From contig JALIZF010001782.1 in NCBI GenBank assembly GCA_029948255.1, forward strand, positions 624,001 through 688,000: a stretch of 64,000 nucleotides of DNA, in the 5' to 3' direction. Below, in pieces: positions 34,281 to 46,420 of the stretch (position 1 is the first letter of the stretch; every line of letters begins with the position of its first letter). Below the pieces are notes generated by a model that did not search any database, had not been told where the DNA came from, and saw only the letters and a list, made by a program, of their open reading frames with translations. Made by a program: the position numbers and the translations under genes. Origin of the DNA: Telmatactis stephensoni (Eukaryota > Cnidaria > Anthozoa > Actiniaria > Isophelliidae).

Positions 34281-35083
34281 GTCGTCATCCATAGCAACAG
34301 ACAAAACAGCTGAAAGCAGGGGGGTAGGGACAGGCACGGACTAAGTTTTTGCGATGCAGTGCCTCTGAACAGCGGTATAACAAATAAAATATGGCAGAAC
34401 GAAAGAACACAATGTCTAACAGCAATTTGGGCCACTTTTAATTTTCAAGACTTATTGGTAAGAAATCTGATATCTTGCACTTCAATACTCTACACAGTTC
34501 CACGAGAATCAAAATTTCTAAGGAAAAATGTGATATTTTGATGAAATATTTGGCATTGATATAGAAGACATGTATGTGCACTGATGTAGTTTTAGGCGAC
34601 TGGATTCCATGGTTGGCTTACTAAATAAAGAAATTACAGTCTATTGTGTGGTTAAAAACAAATGCTCGATTATTAACTGATTGATTTATTGCTGCCAAGT
34701 GAGCGAGCCTCAGCGAGCGAGCGCCGGCAGCAGACCTAATTTTGTCAATACGTCCAATTTGAGAATGCGGTTACCCTGTGGATTCAACAAACCGGTTAAA
34801 ACCAGTTTTAAGTTCGATAGCAGTTCACCAGTAAAAACAGTAAAAGTACTACGAAACCGGTTTCGAAACCGGTTCTACGCACTCACATGTGTTTTGACAT
34901 CTGAAGAGCCTCTGAAGTTTCAGGGTAGCAAAAAGGCCGTTTATCTTTGGTAAGTATTACCATTTAAAGACATATCTACTTTCTAAATTGTAATTAAGAG
35001 TCAGTAGTCACGAGCAACGTGAGTGTTGGCTGTACGAACTTCTGTTTTATCAGTACTTTCCAAACTTACGAACTCAGCCAAAT
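34281..35083. other. Upstream flank of the Helitron gene; GC-rich hairpin near 34692
   Basis: Resumes the TTAA element after the Gypsy insertion. TGCTGCC (about 34691) and GGCAGCA (to about 34731) enclose a GAGCGAGCC-rich segment that can fold; a Helitron end may lie nearby, but I cannot fix it. No ORF with family features. Confidence 0.4.
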
Positions 35084-36056
35084 ATGGCCTGCTCTATGTG
35101 GAGCTATTACCATTTAACTGTACATGTTTTGATCTCAAACAATGAAAAAAGCCCTAAACAAGGTGCTTCAACAACAGAAAACTCGCCGAGGGTGGCAAAT
35201 AATAACTGCGAACAATGTTTCGTATCGCCATTGCTCAGTTGGCTTAATACATCACAATGTATGCTCATGTCACAAGTGTTTCACGGCTTAAATCATAGAA
35301 AAGCTCTGCAGAGAGTGTATTTTTTGAAATCCGGTGATGTTGAACTTAATCCAGGGCCAAATGATATCATCGCAAGCATTCAAAATGTCCAAAGTACAAA
35401 TGAATACAGCCTTTTAATAGATAGGTTAGCACAACGTGGCTTGAGACTTTATGATGTTGGTGGAAACGGAGATTGTTTTTTTAAAGCTATTTCCCACCAA
35501 CTATCTGGTGTAGCTGACCACCATTTCACAATTCGCCAGTTAGGAGTCAATTTCATGATAAAATATCCAGAAAATTTTATTGGTGCTCATACTCAAAGTT
35601 CTTGGCAAAATTACCTTCAAGATATGTCAATGAGTGGAACGTGGTGTGATGCTTTAATAGTTCATGCAGTTGCAAATGCATTGCAATGTAATATACATAT
35701 TATAGAGTCTCATCCAAACTTTACAGAATTGACAGTTGTAGAATGTGAATACCATTCACAGTCAAGAATGCAAACATTGTACATAGCTCATCTATCAGAA
35801 GTGCACTATGTATCTACCTTGCCCATAAATGCATTAACTGATTCATGTGAATCTGCTGAAACAAAAAAAAGACAAAACCAAAGACTGCAATATTTGAAAA
35901 GAAAATTACTTGAAACTTCTGATCAAAGAGACAAAAGACTTGCTAAAAATAGATTATATAAGCAAAAACTCAAAAGCCAAAACCAAACAAACCATAAGCA
36001 AAGTTCTGTTGACTTCAATTTTAAAGAGTCTGAGAATGTTAGAATTCCTGATACCA
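35084..36056 (+). pseudogene. Helitron N-terminal part: 2A peptide plus OTU-type cysteine protease
   Basis: From ATG 35084 a leader of about 83 residues ends in a canonical 2A motif (SGDVELNPGP at 83-92), which makes the ribosome skip and releases the leader (established for DxExNPGP motifs). Next is an OTU deubiquitinase-like domain: GNGDCFFKAIS gives Asp130/Cys131 and SEVHYVST gives His241. OTU domains are known in some Helitrons. A basic region follows (QRLQYLKRKLLETSDQRDKR). The frame is cut at 36056 by the composite element. Beyond the insert the same frame continues directly into the Rep protein. The stop at 36109 belongs to the insert. Confidence 0.9.
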
Positions 36057-36332
36057 CAATGCCGGACAAAAAGGTTAAGACAAAACGAAAAACGTTGATT
36101 TTTGAGTAAACCCATCACGTTCAGTTAATTGTTCTCCCCTCTCCCCCTCTCACCCAATGTTGAGGTAGGTGCACAATGTCGTCCATAGAATGGGCTATCG
36201 TCTGGTACAACATTGACCCGGGGGGAGGGGGGATTCAACAAATAGCTTGTAAGGAAGAGGCGACGACCTAATCAAGTAACAGCTGAAATGTATGGATTTC
36301 ATAACTGTCTCAAGGATTTTTGTCCGTGATTG
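36057..36332 (+). repeat. Left ~277-bp direct repeat of the composite
   Basis: Contains a CCCCTCTCCCCCTCTC tract, a GGGGGGAGGGGGG tract and an internal CAATGTTG...CAACATTG inversion. It differs from the right copy in only a few bases (AAAAAGG/AAAAATG; AACGTTG/AACATGTTG). Confidence 0.9.
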
Positions 36333-38120
36333 TATATAAACGATAAGCCTGTTATCGCGCGTTTACGTAAATTTCACAGTGTCTGTACTAAATTTTTCAC
36401 TCGTTGTCATGATGAACGCAAATTCTAATTACCAATCATAACGAAAGAATAACAGTTGTGTAGGCAAAAAAGCCTTTGATGCCTCTTAAAGTTATTGGTT
36501 GTTGTCGCACGTGATTATAGTACTTCAGCTCTTTATGTCCATGGTTTATATCAAGGAAATAAGCCGATCATGCTCGAAATTATAAAAAATATCTCTGGCA
36601 AGATAAGAATATACCTATCCAGGATCAATTATTATGCTGAGGAAACAAGCACTGGAACAAAATATTACACGTGAGAACTATAGACAGTTCGCAGATAGAG
36701 TTATAGAAACATTGTACAGTTTTAATTCTTGTTACTAAAATAGATAAGACTATAAATCCAGTAACAGTAGTCTGAATCTTCTGATTGCTTCTAAAGGACA
36801 AAGTACCAAATATTAACATCGCTTTTTCAATAAAAGTTTGTTGTTTAATCTAACATTTAACGAATATCTAAAAACGCTACATATTTTTTAGATCAGGGTC
36901 ACGCGCGCGCGTTACAATTCCTCTGGACATTGCGTGACATGTCAGTTTATCGCGTTACACTACTGTACATAGAGGAATTTGATTACCCAAGCTGCCAAAA
37001 AGTTTTGATTCTCTTTATAATAAAACCTCGAAGGAACTCTTTCAAATTGTCAATATGTTAGCTTTCAGGTAAACAAAGATTTCGCACGATTCACAACCTC
37101 ATTGATTTTGTTTTCAACGGTTAACGAACGATCTACACCACTTTTCTCTAGAGAAGAACTGACTGATATCTACTTATAGAAAAGATTGGCTGTTAACCGA
37201 TAAGATGGTTTGTTAATCGTGGTTTTATTTCAAATATGCAATATTTGAATGAAGTTAACCGAGTTATAACCGTTTATATAGGTAAAAACACCCACATATA
37301 TATAAGAAAACGATCAACTTAGTATCAGCACCGCAAAACTTAGCACAAGAAGGGAACTCATGTTAGACTCCCTTGGGATTTGATAGCTCGGTTGTATCAA
37401 GTTGCACTAGACACGCGGCATGTCCATTTCGCGATCGTCGACCAGCAATTTTGTTTATCATTCAGTGTTTGATTTCATAACACATTTGGTAACATATTTC
37501 CACGCGCTATGGTAATTATGGTAATTATTGTGAGGCTTAGAATATAAACGGACCCTGATTCCACGTTTGTGTACCAGGACTGCTAAGCAGTTAACCGCCT
37601 GTAACTTTTATCCAACCAAATGGCTATATACTTGCGTACACCTCCATTCTGATGGCTTTCTCGAAAACAGCACCAATGCTTAACTTTAGCATTGCAAATG
37701 TTGAAGGAGTGCACACCAATTTCGGCGAAATCATTGCGTGAGGGAAGTCGCTCTTAATCTGCCTGGCTGTAAGTTACTAAATGTAGACTTCACACGTCTG
37801 TGGTACCTAACCTCTTTAATTTTCTGATTCTCCAGACCTTTCTGAAGACAACTAATCGTTTTCATATCTTTGAAGAAGGTCCACGTTTAATCTCTAAGCG
37901 TAAATGTGGAAATTGCTATTCTATTTCTAAGGAGTGTGAAATAGCTACGTTTTTAATAGGTAATCTGCGAAAACTTAATTTGTCCCGTATTTCCTCATAC
38001 ACTAAGACCGTTATCTACAACTTCCTGTACAAATACGTACACTTGATGTGAACATTTTGCAAGAGGCTTTTTTGGTATACCCTTGAACTGGCCCCCGTAA
38101 AGCGCAAAACATGTCATAGA
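36333..38120. other. Interior of the composite, no gene recognised
   Basis: AT-rich with a CGCGCGCGC run at 36903. The only open stretch is 37800-38051 (about 83 codons, with CGNCYSISKEC), which matches nothing I know. Confidence 0.5.
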
Positions 38121-38398
38121 CAATGCCGGACAAAAATGTTAAGACAAAACGAAAAACATGTTGATTTTTGAGTAAACCCATCACGTTCAGTTAATTGTTC
38201 TCCCCTCTCCCCCTCTCACCCAATGTTGAGGTAGGTGCACAATGTCGTCCATAGAATGGGCTATCGTCTGGTACAACATTGACCCGGGGGGAGGGGGGAT
38301 TCAACAAATAGCTTGTAAGGAAGAGGCGACGACCTAATCAAGTAACAGCTGAAATGTATGGATTTCATAACTGTCTCAAGGATTTTTGTCCGTGATTG
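38121..38398 (+). repeat. Right ~278-bp direct repeat of the composite
   Basis: See left copy. Its last 41 bases form an artificial N-terminus ([14 protein letters not shown]) for the downstream Rep frame. Confidence 0.9.
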
Positions 38399-41300
38399 CA
38401 GCTGTTCTACCAATAGAACACAATATTTAAAAAGAAAACTTGACCAAATTCTTGAAGAAAAAGAGATTCAACATGGCGAACACAAATTATGCAAAAAAAG
38501 CAACACTCAAAGTGATAATTTAAGATTTCAAGACAATGATTGTACACAAACTGAAAATTCATTAGATCAGTTAACATATCTAAATCAATTTGATAATTCT
38601 AATGGTTATATTCATCAACAAAAATGGGCAAAGTCAAATATGGACAAGTTTCACCAGTCTATTCAATTCTTTCAAAACCAGTGTAGAATTTGTCATGAAG
38701 TATGGCCAACAAAATCAAAAAATGTATCAAGTAGCTATATATGTTTACAATGTTCAAGAGACAAAAAAACTCCCAAACTGTTTTCCATTGAGAATTCAAT
38801 GATTCCATCTCCAGTACCCCCTCAGTTGCAAGGATTAACTCAGGTTGAAGAAATGCTAATTGCTCGTGCCTTGCCTATAATGAGAGTTTACATTAAGCCT
38901 GGTGGACAGAGGGGTTACTCTGGACATTGCATTAATTTACCTCAAAATGTAAAGGAGTTAGCATCAAAATTGCCAAGATATCCTAAAGATTTGGCTGTTA
39001 TTATTATCAAAGTTAAAGGAAAAGAAAACACATTTAAAGATGTTAATGTGAGAAGAGAAAAAGTACAAAATGCCTTGGAATGGCTAATTAAAAATAACCC
39101 ACTTTATAAAGAAATACAAATTAATGTTGAAGCATTAAATGCTTTACCTGAAAATGGTGTGCCCTCTGACCTACTAACCATTCACACAGAGGATAGTCGT
39201 GTATCAGATGATTCTTTAGAACCTGATATTGGTCCAATATCTCTCGAAGACACAGTATATAACAACTCAGCAGAAATGAGCAGTTTTTTACCAGTTGGTG
39301 AACAACAACAGCAAGAAATTGAAAATGTTAGAAATCAGCTTTCTGGACAGCAACCCATGGACTGGCCATCTCTTGGTAGTCAGCCATTAAATGAGTATCA
39401 AACTGAATATTTAGCTACTATGGCTTTTCCCTCACTCTTCCCTGATGGTAAAGGGGATCCAACAAATAATTCTATCTTAAGAGATGTTACTCTTCAAAAG
39501 AAAGTTAGTCATCTCTTAAAATTTGCAGAAATAAAAGACAAAAAATGGGTGTACCGTTTTGCAAATCATCCTAGATTTGCTTACTGGGCTTTTGATATGA
39601 TGAACAGAAAACGAGCATTACAACAAAGTGGAATATTTATTAAACAAAATCCAGATGAAGCACATCTTACCATTGAAGAATTACGACAAATGGCAAATAG
39701 TAATAATACAGATATGTTGATCTCAAAGATTTCTAGATATGTTGCTAACATTAACAGTACTAGTGCTTATTGGAACAAAGTTAGAGAAGACCTCAAAACT
39801 ATAATAACTAATGTTGGACCTCCAACATTTTTCTTTACTTTTTCATCGGCTGATATGCATTGGCCTGAATTGCATACTCTTTTTGGAGAATGCAATGAAA
39901 ATATCACTAGTGAAGATAGGCGACAAAATGTTATCCAAAATCCTCATCTAGTTGATTGGTTTTTTACCCAGAGGTTAGAAAGTTTTGTTAAACATTGGCT
40001 TTATAATACTCTTAATGCCAAGTGGCACTGGTTTAGATATGAATATCAGGGGAGAGGTAGTATTCACTGCCATGGTACTGCCAAATTAAGTAATGATCCT
40101 GATTTGTGTTATCTGACTAAAATTGCCTTAAAAGGTTTTTTGGCACAAAATTATAAGAATGAAAATAACTGCCTAGACATAACAGACCTAGATCAAGATA
40201 TTGAAGCTGGAAAAAAAGCTACTCAAACGGTGTGTCAATATGTTGATTGGCTGTTGACAACAGTCAACCCAGATCCACCAGATGATGGTTTGTGGATTAG
40301 ACCAAATGTTCACCCATGTCAGAAACAACATAAAAATATTTCTGACTCTGAAATTGATGCAGATTATGTAGACCTTTTAAATACTGTTCAACGTCATACA
40401 CGTTGTAGTACTAACTACTGTTTGAGGAAAAAGAAGAATGAACAACTACAATGTAGATTCCACTTTCCTTTTGATCACTGTTCTAATACAAAGTTAGAGT
40501 TTGAAAAAATTCATAGTAAGAATGATGAAGCACATTATAGAGCAAAGATAGTTACAAAGAGAAATGATTGTAGATTGAATAACAACCAACAACTTCAGCT
40601 ACAAGGCTGGAGAGCTAACTGCGATATACAAGTTGTTATTGATCATTATGCATGTGTTGAGTACCTTACAAAGTATGCAGCAAAAGGTGAGCCAAGATCA
40701 CCTTTATTAAAACAGGTATTTAATTCTATTGTTCAAAATCTTGATGATGAAATCAGTCCCCACAAGGCTCTAAAGTTAGTGGTCATGAAAAGTCTTGGAC
40801 AAAGAGACTATGCTGCACAAGAAACAATGCATCACTTGCTTTCACTAAAACTTCATAGCTCATCATTTAGGGTAATGCCAGTGAGTTTAAATGGCTCTCG
40901 TAAGGTACGAAATACAGCATCTTTAGAGGATGGAAGTATCTGTACAGAAAATTCATTCCTTGATGTTTACGCAAACCGTCAAGAGTATGATAACTCACTA
41001 GATATAATGAGACTGAATTTTGTTGAATTTGCAACAAAGTATAAACTTGAAAATGGGAAGCTTAAAACTCTTCCAAACAATGTCATTCCTAGAATATTTC
41101 AAACATACTCGTGTAATCCAAAAGGTAAAAACTTTCCTCTTTATTGCAAATATCAACTATTGAGATATAAACCTTGGAAAGGAACTCAGAATAATGCATG
41201 GGGGGATCAGGAACCTTCTGAAGAAACTTTTATAAATTACTGGCAAGAATTTTTGCAGACTTCCTATGCTCAAAGTTGTGTCCCTGAATGGATTGACAAA

Positions 41301-42978
41301 CTGCAAGACATTATTCAAACTCAACAGGACATAACTGAACAACCTATTGAACAACACTCTCATGACCGTGAAGAGTGGATGATCTTAGCTGATCTTCATA
41401 CACCATTTGAAATCTCTCACAATCAGGAATCTATGTATGATTGGAGTCAAGATAAAACACTTTACACTGACCAACAAATTGGTGAAATGCCATCATGGGT
41501 AAAAACTAAAAAGGATATGTCTTTGAGTCAACAAGAACAAAATTATTATCAAACTGTTGATATAAATAGTTTTACTGAAATGCAACATCTTGCATATCAG
41601 ATAGTCAAGACACATTTTGAAGATACTTTTTCTGAAAAGGATCCTTTACACCTCATTGTTATTGGTGTTGCAGGAACAGGCAAGAGTTATCTTATAAATG
41701 CTCTTCGCATTTTGCTACAAAATAAATGTGCTGTTACTGCGACAACAGGAAAAGCTGCTTTTAACATTATGGGTGTCACTATACATTCACTATTAAAACT
41801 TCCAATTGGTTCACATGGAAATAAAGATCTCTCAGGCCAAAGCTTGACTAGACTACAAGAAAATCTTAGTGGAATTGAATACATTCTAATTGATGAATAT
41901 TCTATGCTTGGCCAAGTGACTTTTGGCTGGATAGACAGACGTTGCATACAGGCAACAGGATTTCATGATAAAGTTCTTGGGGGTAAATCTCTTATCTTGA
42001 TTGGTGATCCAGGTCAATTGCCACCTGTGTTAGATAAACCTCTCTATCATGGCAAACCATCTAATGCTGTTTGTGAACAAGGATTTCAGACATATAAAAT
42101 GTTTGACAAAGTTGTTAAGCTTACTGTCAATCAGAGAGTTGAAGGTGATAATCCAAAACAAGAGTTTGTTGAATTTGTTGTTAAGACTTCGCAGAGGTGA
42201 AACATCACTCGATGACTGGAAATTACTTTTGACCCGCCAACCATCTAATCTTTCAAACCTATCTGACTTTCAAGATGCTGTCAGACTGTATTATAGTAAT
42301 GAAGAAGTGGCAAATTATAATCATGAGCAACTTTCTAAACTTCAACAACCAGTTGCTAAAATAGATGCACACCACTCATCTCCTAAGGCAAGAAGTATTT
42401 CTCCTGATGATATGTCTGGTCTACATCCAGTCATATTTTTAGCCAAAGGGGCTAAAGTGATGTTGACCATGAATTTATGGTCTAATGTAGGTCTCTGCAA
42501 TGGTGCTACTGGAACAGTAATGCATTTTATTTATAAAGATAATCATAAGCCACCACAACTACCTATTGCTGTCATTGTCAAGTTTGACTGTTACACAGGG
42601 CCCTCTATTAGTCCTGCAGGACCATCACATGTGCCAATATGTCCAATTACTGTTTCATCACAATTATCAGATGGCTTTCATGAAAGGCAACAGCTTCCAC
42701 TTAGACTTGCATGGGCTTTGACAATACACAAGAGTCAAGGGCTTACATTGCCAAAAGCATGGATCAATATAGGAAAGTCAGAGAGAACTCCTGGTATATC
42801 CTATGTTGCAATTAGTAGAGTAAAAAATCTATCATCATGTGTTATTGAACCGATGACATTTCAAAGGTTAACATCCTTAAAATCTTCCTCGCTTCTTGAA
42901 TACAGGCTCCAAGAAGAAAAACTACTAGATAAAAAAGCTAAAAAACTTGCAATGCATTTCCAACAGCCAGTCACATAA
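38358..42978 (+). pseudogene. Helitron Rep-helicase, one frameshift in the helicase
   Basis: The true N-terminus is the 2A-OTU segment before the insertion; the ATG at 38358 is inside the inserted repeat. Residues about 107-132 form a Cys-rich finger (CRICHEV...YICLQCSRD). The rolling-circle Rep domain has the HUH motif ([10 protein letters not shown], about 568) and the tyrosine motif [12 protein letters not shown] (about 766). The Pif1-type helicase starts at Walker [12 protein letters not shown] (about 1102), with Walker B ILIDEYSM and GDPGQLPP. At about 42165-42185 the frame stops (TGA 42198-42200) while helicase continues one base over ([17 protein letters not shown]... to ALTIHKSQGLTLPKAW) and ends at 42978. 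A one-base insertion or two-base loss explains this. Rep nicks and joins ssDNA; the helicase unwinds it. Confidence 0.93.
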
Positions 42979-43521
42979 ACAACCATGCAATTTAAGACTA
43001 CTTTAAATGCAAAATATAAGCATTCCTATTTATCAAATGCAACACTTGTCTTATTTCTCTAATAAACTACAAAATTCAAAAGCAATTTTAAAGTTACACC
43101 TTTTCAAATCACAAACATAAAATAGATTTCCCTGCAAAATTTTAATTCAAAACTTTAATGTAATATATTTTGAAGTGAAATGTTTATAACATACACTATT
43201 TCAAATACTACAATATACCTTCAATCTTAGCCACTAACACATACAATAACAGGTGAATATATATCAATTATTGACAACAAATCATAAATTATTCATTCAT
43301 ATGTATGTCTTTTTTTAGATTAGAATTTCAACACTTACAATGTCACACCAAGGTACAATATATAGTATACATATCTAATTGCTTTTGTGTTTTATTAATT
43401 GCTCAAAACCTTCAAACCAGTATCAGTGAGACTTTTTACCTCTTTATTTTCCACTTAGAAACAAATTCTCATGTCAACATTATATATTCATCATTATAAC
43501 TTTTTTCTTTACATCTCACAG
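42979..43521. other. Spacer between Helitron Rep-helicase and the RPA-like gene
   Basis: AT-rich; no ORF with features. The first exon and promoter of the RPA-like gene should be here but I cannot place them. Confidence 0.45.
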
Positions 43522-45908
43522 ATAATGAATTCACAGATGATCAACTTCTCAAGGAAGCAGACAACTTACTGTCAGCTGACATAAGTGATGAAAACATGTC
43601 TGAAGGTATCTTTTCAAAGATTTCAGAAATAACTTAATTAAATGTTCATATAGTACAACAATATACTGCCTTTTCAGTTTTACAGGTAGATGATACTCTT
43701 ATCCAGGAAGATTATACTTCATCAACTTCCACAAATCATCCACCAGAAGAAGAAACCAAAAATCAAGGTACAGTGTATTATTTTATTTTATCCAACACTT
43801 GTTTTGCATCACTTATATAATTTAACAAAAAATATCCTCCAGAAATATTCAGAAAATATTTATAATACTTATCACTTTTTCGATCTTTCAGATTCTCAAA
43901 CTAACAAAGAACTCGAAAAGAACAAAGACGACACTGCATCATCTCATTGTGAACATAAGATATATGATGAAGGTATAAATCATCAAATTTTACAATCATG
44001 TTTAGATTCACTACTGTATTTACACAATATTTTGTCAACCCTAAACTTTCATACAGCAACAGTAATTGCAAGTATGAATATACAAAATAAAGAAGTAAAA
44101 TATTTACTATTTTATTTAATGAATTTTTTATCCCTTTTGTTTATCCTTCAGATCCAAAGGGGCAAACCAAACAAGAAGAACTGCCTAATGAAGGTAAATA
44201 AATTATATACATGCTGCTGTATTTGACAATCATTTCTATTTTCAGTCTTACGTTACAAATTTTCTCTTCAAAAACTATAATATTGTAAACGCATTGCCTC
44301 ACTTCAACATACACAAAGCCATTTGAATTGCCATCTGAAGACCAATATTCTCTTTCTTTAATTGCAACAAAGTAACCTCACAGGGGAGGGGGGACTTCGG
44401 GGGTAAACGACCAGGGATGCCCGTTGTATCTTTCAGGGGTATAATTCATCAATTTGGTCTCTTTTACAGTAAAACATTGAGGGGTTTAGCATTCCCTGGC
44501 ATCTTTTTTGGTTTCAAAAGAGCCCATCATGGTTCTTAAATGGTACAAATTTGCTAACAAAAGTATGTCAACCATCTAATTTTGTGTTAAAAATAATAAT
44601 GTTCATTAAATTGTTATCACTAGTATCTCTTAGAGGTTAAAAAATCGTCCAGCCACACCATTTTTAAAAAAACTTCATGTATCTTTTAGGGGTATTTTTC
44701 AAAAATTCTGACGAGCATCCCTGATCATTTACCAGATTAGTGATTTACCTAACCTGAATTTTCAATAATCATACTGAATTAACATCACATCATCCTCAAA
44801 AAATTGACAACTTATTTACCAAAATGGTCACAATCTAAACTTAGAACTGTTTTCTCCCTTCTTTTCAGAGCTTGCCAACAATCAACTCACCTGCTATATA
44901 CAAAATGTATCACCTGTAAAAAAAGGTTCCCGTTCGAAATATTTCGAATGTAGCTTACAAACCAAAGAAGGTTCTTTAAAAGGAATTTGCTTTTCACTTG
45001 ACAAAAAGAGGAAATTTGAGGATTTAGCTACTACACATACATCGCCAGTCAAACTGAGCAATGTACAATATAGCAATGCTTTCAACAATATTGTTATTAG
45101 TAAGGAGTCTACAGTAAATGACATGGAATCTTCATCCTTAATGTTTCCTTATGTTCCAACTAATAGCAGTACCAACTGTACCTTATCAGCCTTGAATAAT
45201 ATAACTCCAGGACAGTTGATAACAGTTAAAGCAAAACTCTCTCAATTGTCTGGACAAAAAGCAATCAATGCCAAGTCTGGTCGTCTTGTCAAAAATGAAG
45301 CATACATTTCTGATCCAACTGGGTCAGCCAGACTTGTCCTATGGGAAGAATTTACCACTCAGGTTCAAGAAGGTCAAACATACCTTTTTACCAATCTCCG
45401 TCTTAAGAAAGATTACAATGGGGATATATATGTTAATACAGCAAAAACTGGCTGTCAGATTACGCCATCTGCTCCATTTAATGAGCCTACTGCAAATATT
45501 GTACATTTTCAGTCACTTGCACATGAAAATTTCACAGGTTCTATTGTCGGTATTCATCAAATTTCCCACTATAAACAATGCCAGTCATGTTCAAAACGAG
45601 TTTCAATGTCAGCATCTAAAGTAGTCTGATGTGACAGCTGTAGATTAACTCAAAAGCTAACTTCGTGCCCAACACAATGGTATGCAAAAGTTTTGGTACA
45701 AGAACAAGGAAATCCCAAACAAAAACGTTATCTTACACTTTTCCATAACATGCTAGATACCCTAACAAAACTTGCAGGAAATGCCATCGATATTTCTACA
45801 TGTAAAGATGAAAACTCCTTATCAGAATTTATTCTCTCATTAGATTGCCCACTTAAGTTTACATATAACAAACTGCAAAATAATGTCAATAACATCGCTT
45901 TTCCATAA
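43522..45908 (+). pseudogene. Helitron RPA-like ssDNA-binding protein, five exons seen, one in-frame TGA
   Basis: RPA70-like proteins accompany many Helitrons. Four small exons (43522-43605, 43678-43767, 43892-43972, 44152-44193) and a long one (44869-45908) are all phase 1 at both ends and most close with GAAG|GTA. The long exon starts ELANNQLTCYIQNVSP, holds an OB fold (TPGQLITVKAKLSQLSGQKA, YISDPTGSARLVLWEEF) and then a zinc-ribbon-like motif (CQSCSKRVS...CDSCRLT). TGA at 45627-45629 falls between the two Cys pairs; the frame then stays open to NNVNNIAFP at 45908. The small exons are acidic and low-complexity. No ATG-bearing first exon is identified. Confidence 0.82.
44402..44733. mobile_element. 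MITE in the last intron of the RPA-like gene
   Basis: GGTAAACGACCAGGGATGC (44402 on) pairs with the inverse ending at 44733 (about 19 of 23 bases). A GTATCTTTYAGGGGTAT motif is repeated near both ends. No ORF and no clear TSD. Confidence 0.6.
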
Positions 45909-46141
45909 GATTTTAATGTTTTGTGAGAAGAGATACTGATATTACAAAAGATGTTGAGTTATTAACCATTAATCTACTATTTACATTATTGTCACAAATC
46001 AATTTCATTTGAATTAATTAGATATAAAAAACATCCACAGAATATATGTTTATTGATTTCTTTGCTATCAGTTCCAGCAGTTTAATATTTTCAAGTTTTA
46101 ACTGAAATTGCTTTACTGACATGTTTAAAGCATTCATTCAT

Positions 46142-46420
46142 TTCAGAAAACATTGTCGCTGTTCGGCCTCAAGCCTACACGACTTGACCAGAAGGGATTA
46201 TGGGTAGAAATCACTGAATCAATAAATTAATTGTTCTGAATCATATCTCAGAGAACTAAGGACCTGAGCAATCCACATTGCTTGTCAGCAAAGAATTGCA
46301 CTATAAGCTCATGGCATCATTAATTACATTGGCATGTCATAGTGGCCTCAGTGATTTCTACCCATCATACCTTTCAGTCAAGCCACATAGGCTTTAGACC
46401 AAGCAGCGACATTTTCTGAA
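46142..46420. mobile_element. Fold-back MITE with ~75-bp TIRs
   Basis: TTCAGAAAA...TGTCGCTGTTCGGCC to GGGTAGAAATCACTGA pairs with an inverted copy (46340-46420) at about 80%. No clear TSD. It follows the RPA-like stop by 230 bp. Confidence 0.7.

Larger units (their letters stand above)
36057..38398. mobile_element. Composite element with 277-bp direct repeats, each ending in CAAT...ATTG inverted repeats
   Basis: Direct repeats at 36057-36332 and 38121-38398 are almost identical. Each begins CAATGCCGGACAAAAA and ends in the inverse of CAATCACGGACAAAAA, so each looks like a small TIR transposon. The pair encloses 1.8 kb of non-coding DNA. A 2-bp CA (36055-36056, 38399-38400) flanks only the outer ends. 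Removing the element plus one CA restores the Helitron reading frame exactly (GAT ACC AGC TGT TCT). The whole unit therefore moved as one. Without TG...CA ends and with a 2-bp TSD it does not fit an LTR element. Confidence 0.85.

Noticed and set aside
36057..38398. LTR retrotransposon or TRIM with 277-bp LTRs
   Set aside because: Repeats begin CAAT and end ATTG, carry their own inverted ends, have no primer-binding site or polypurine tract, and the TSD is 2 bp.
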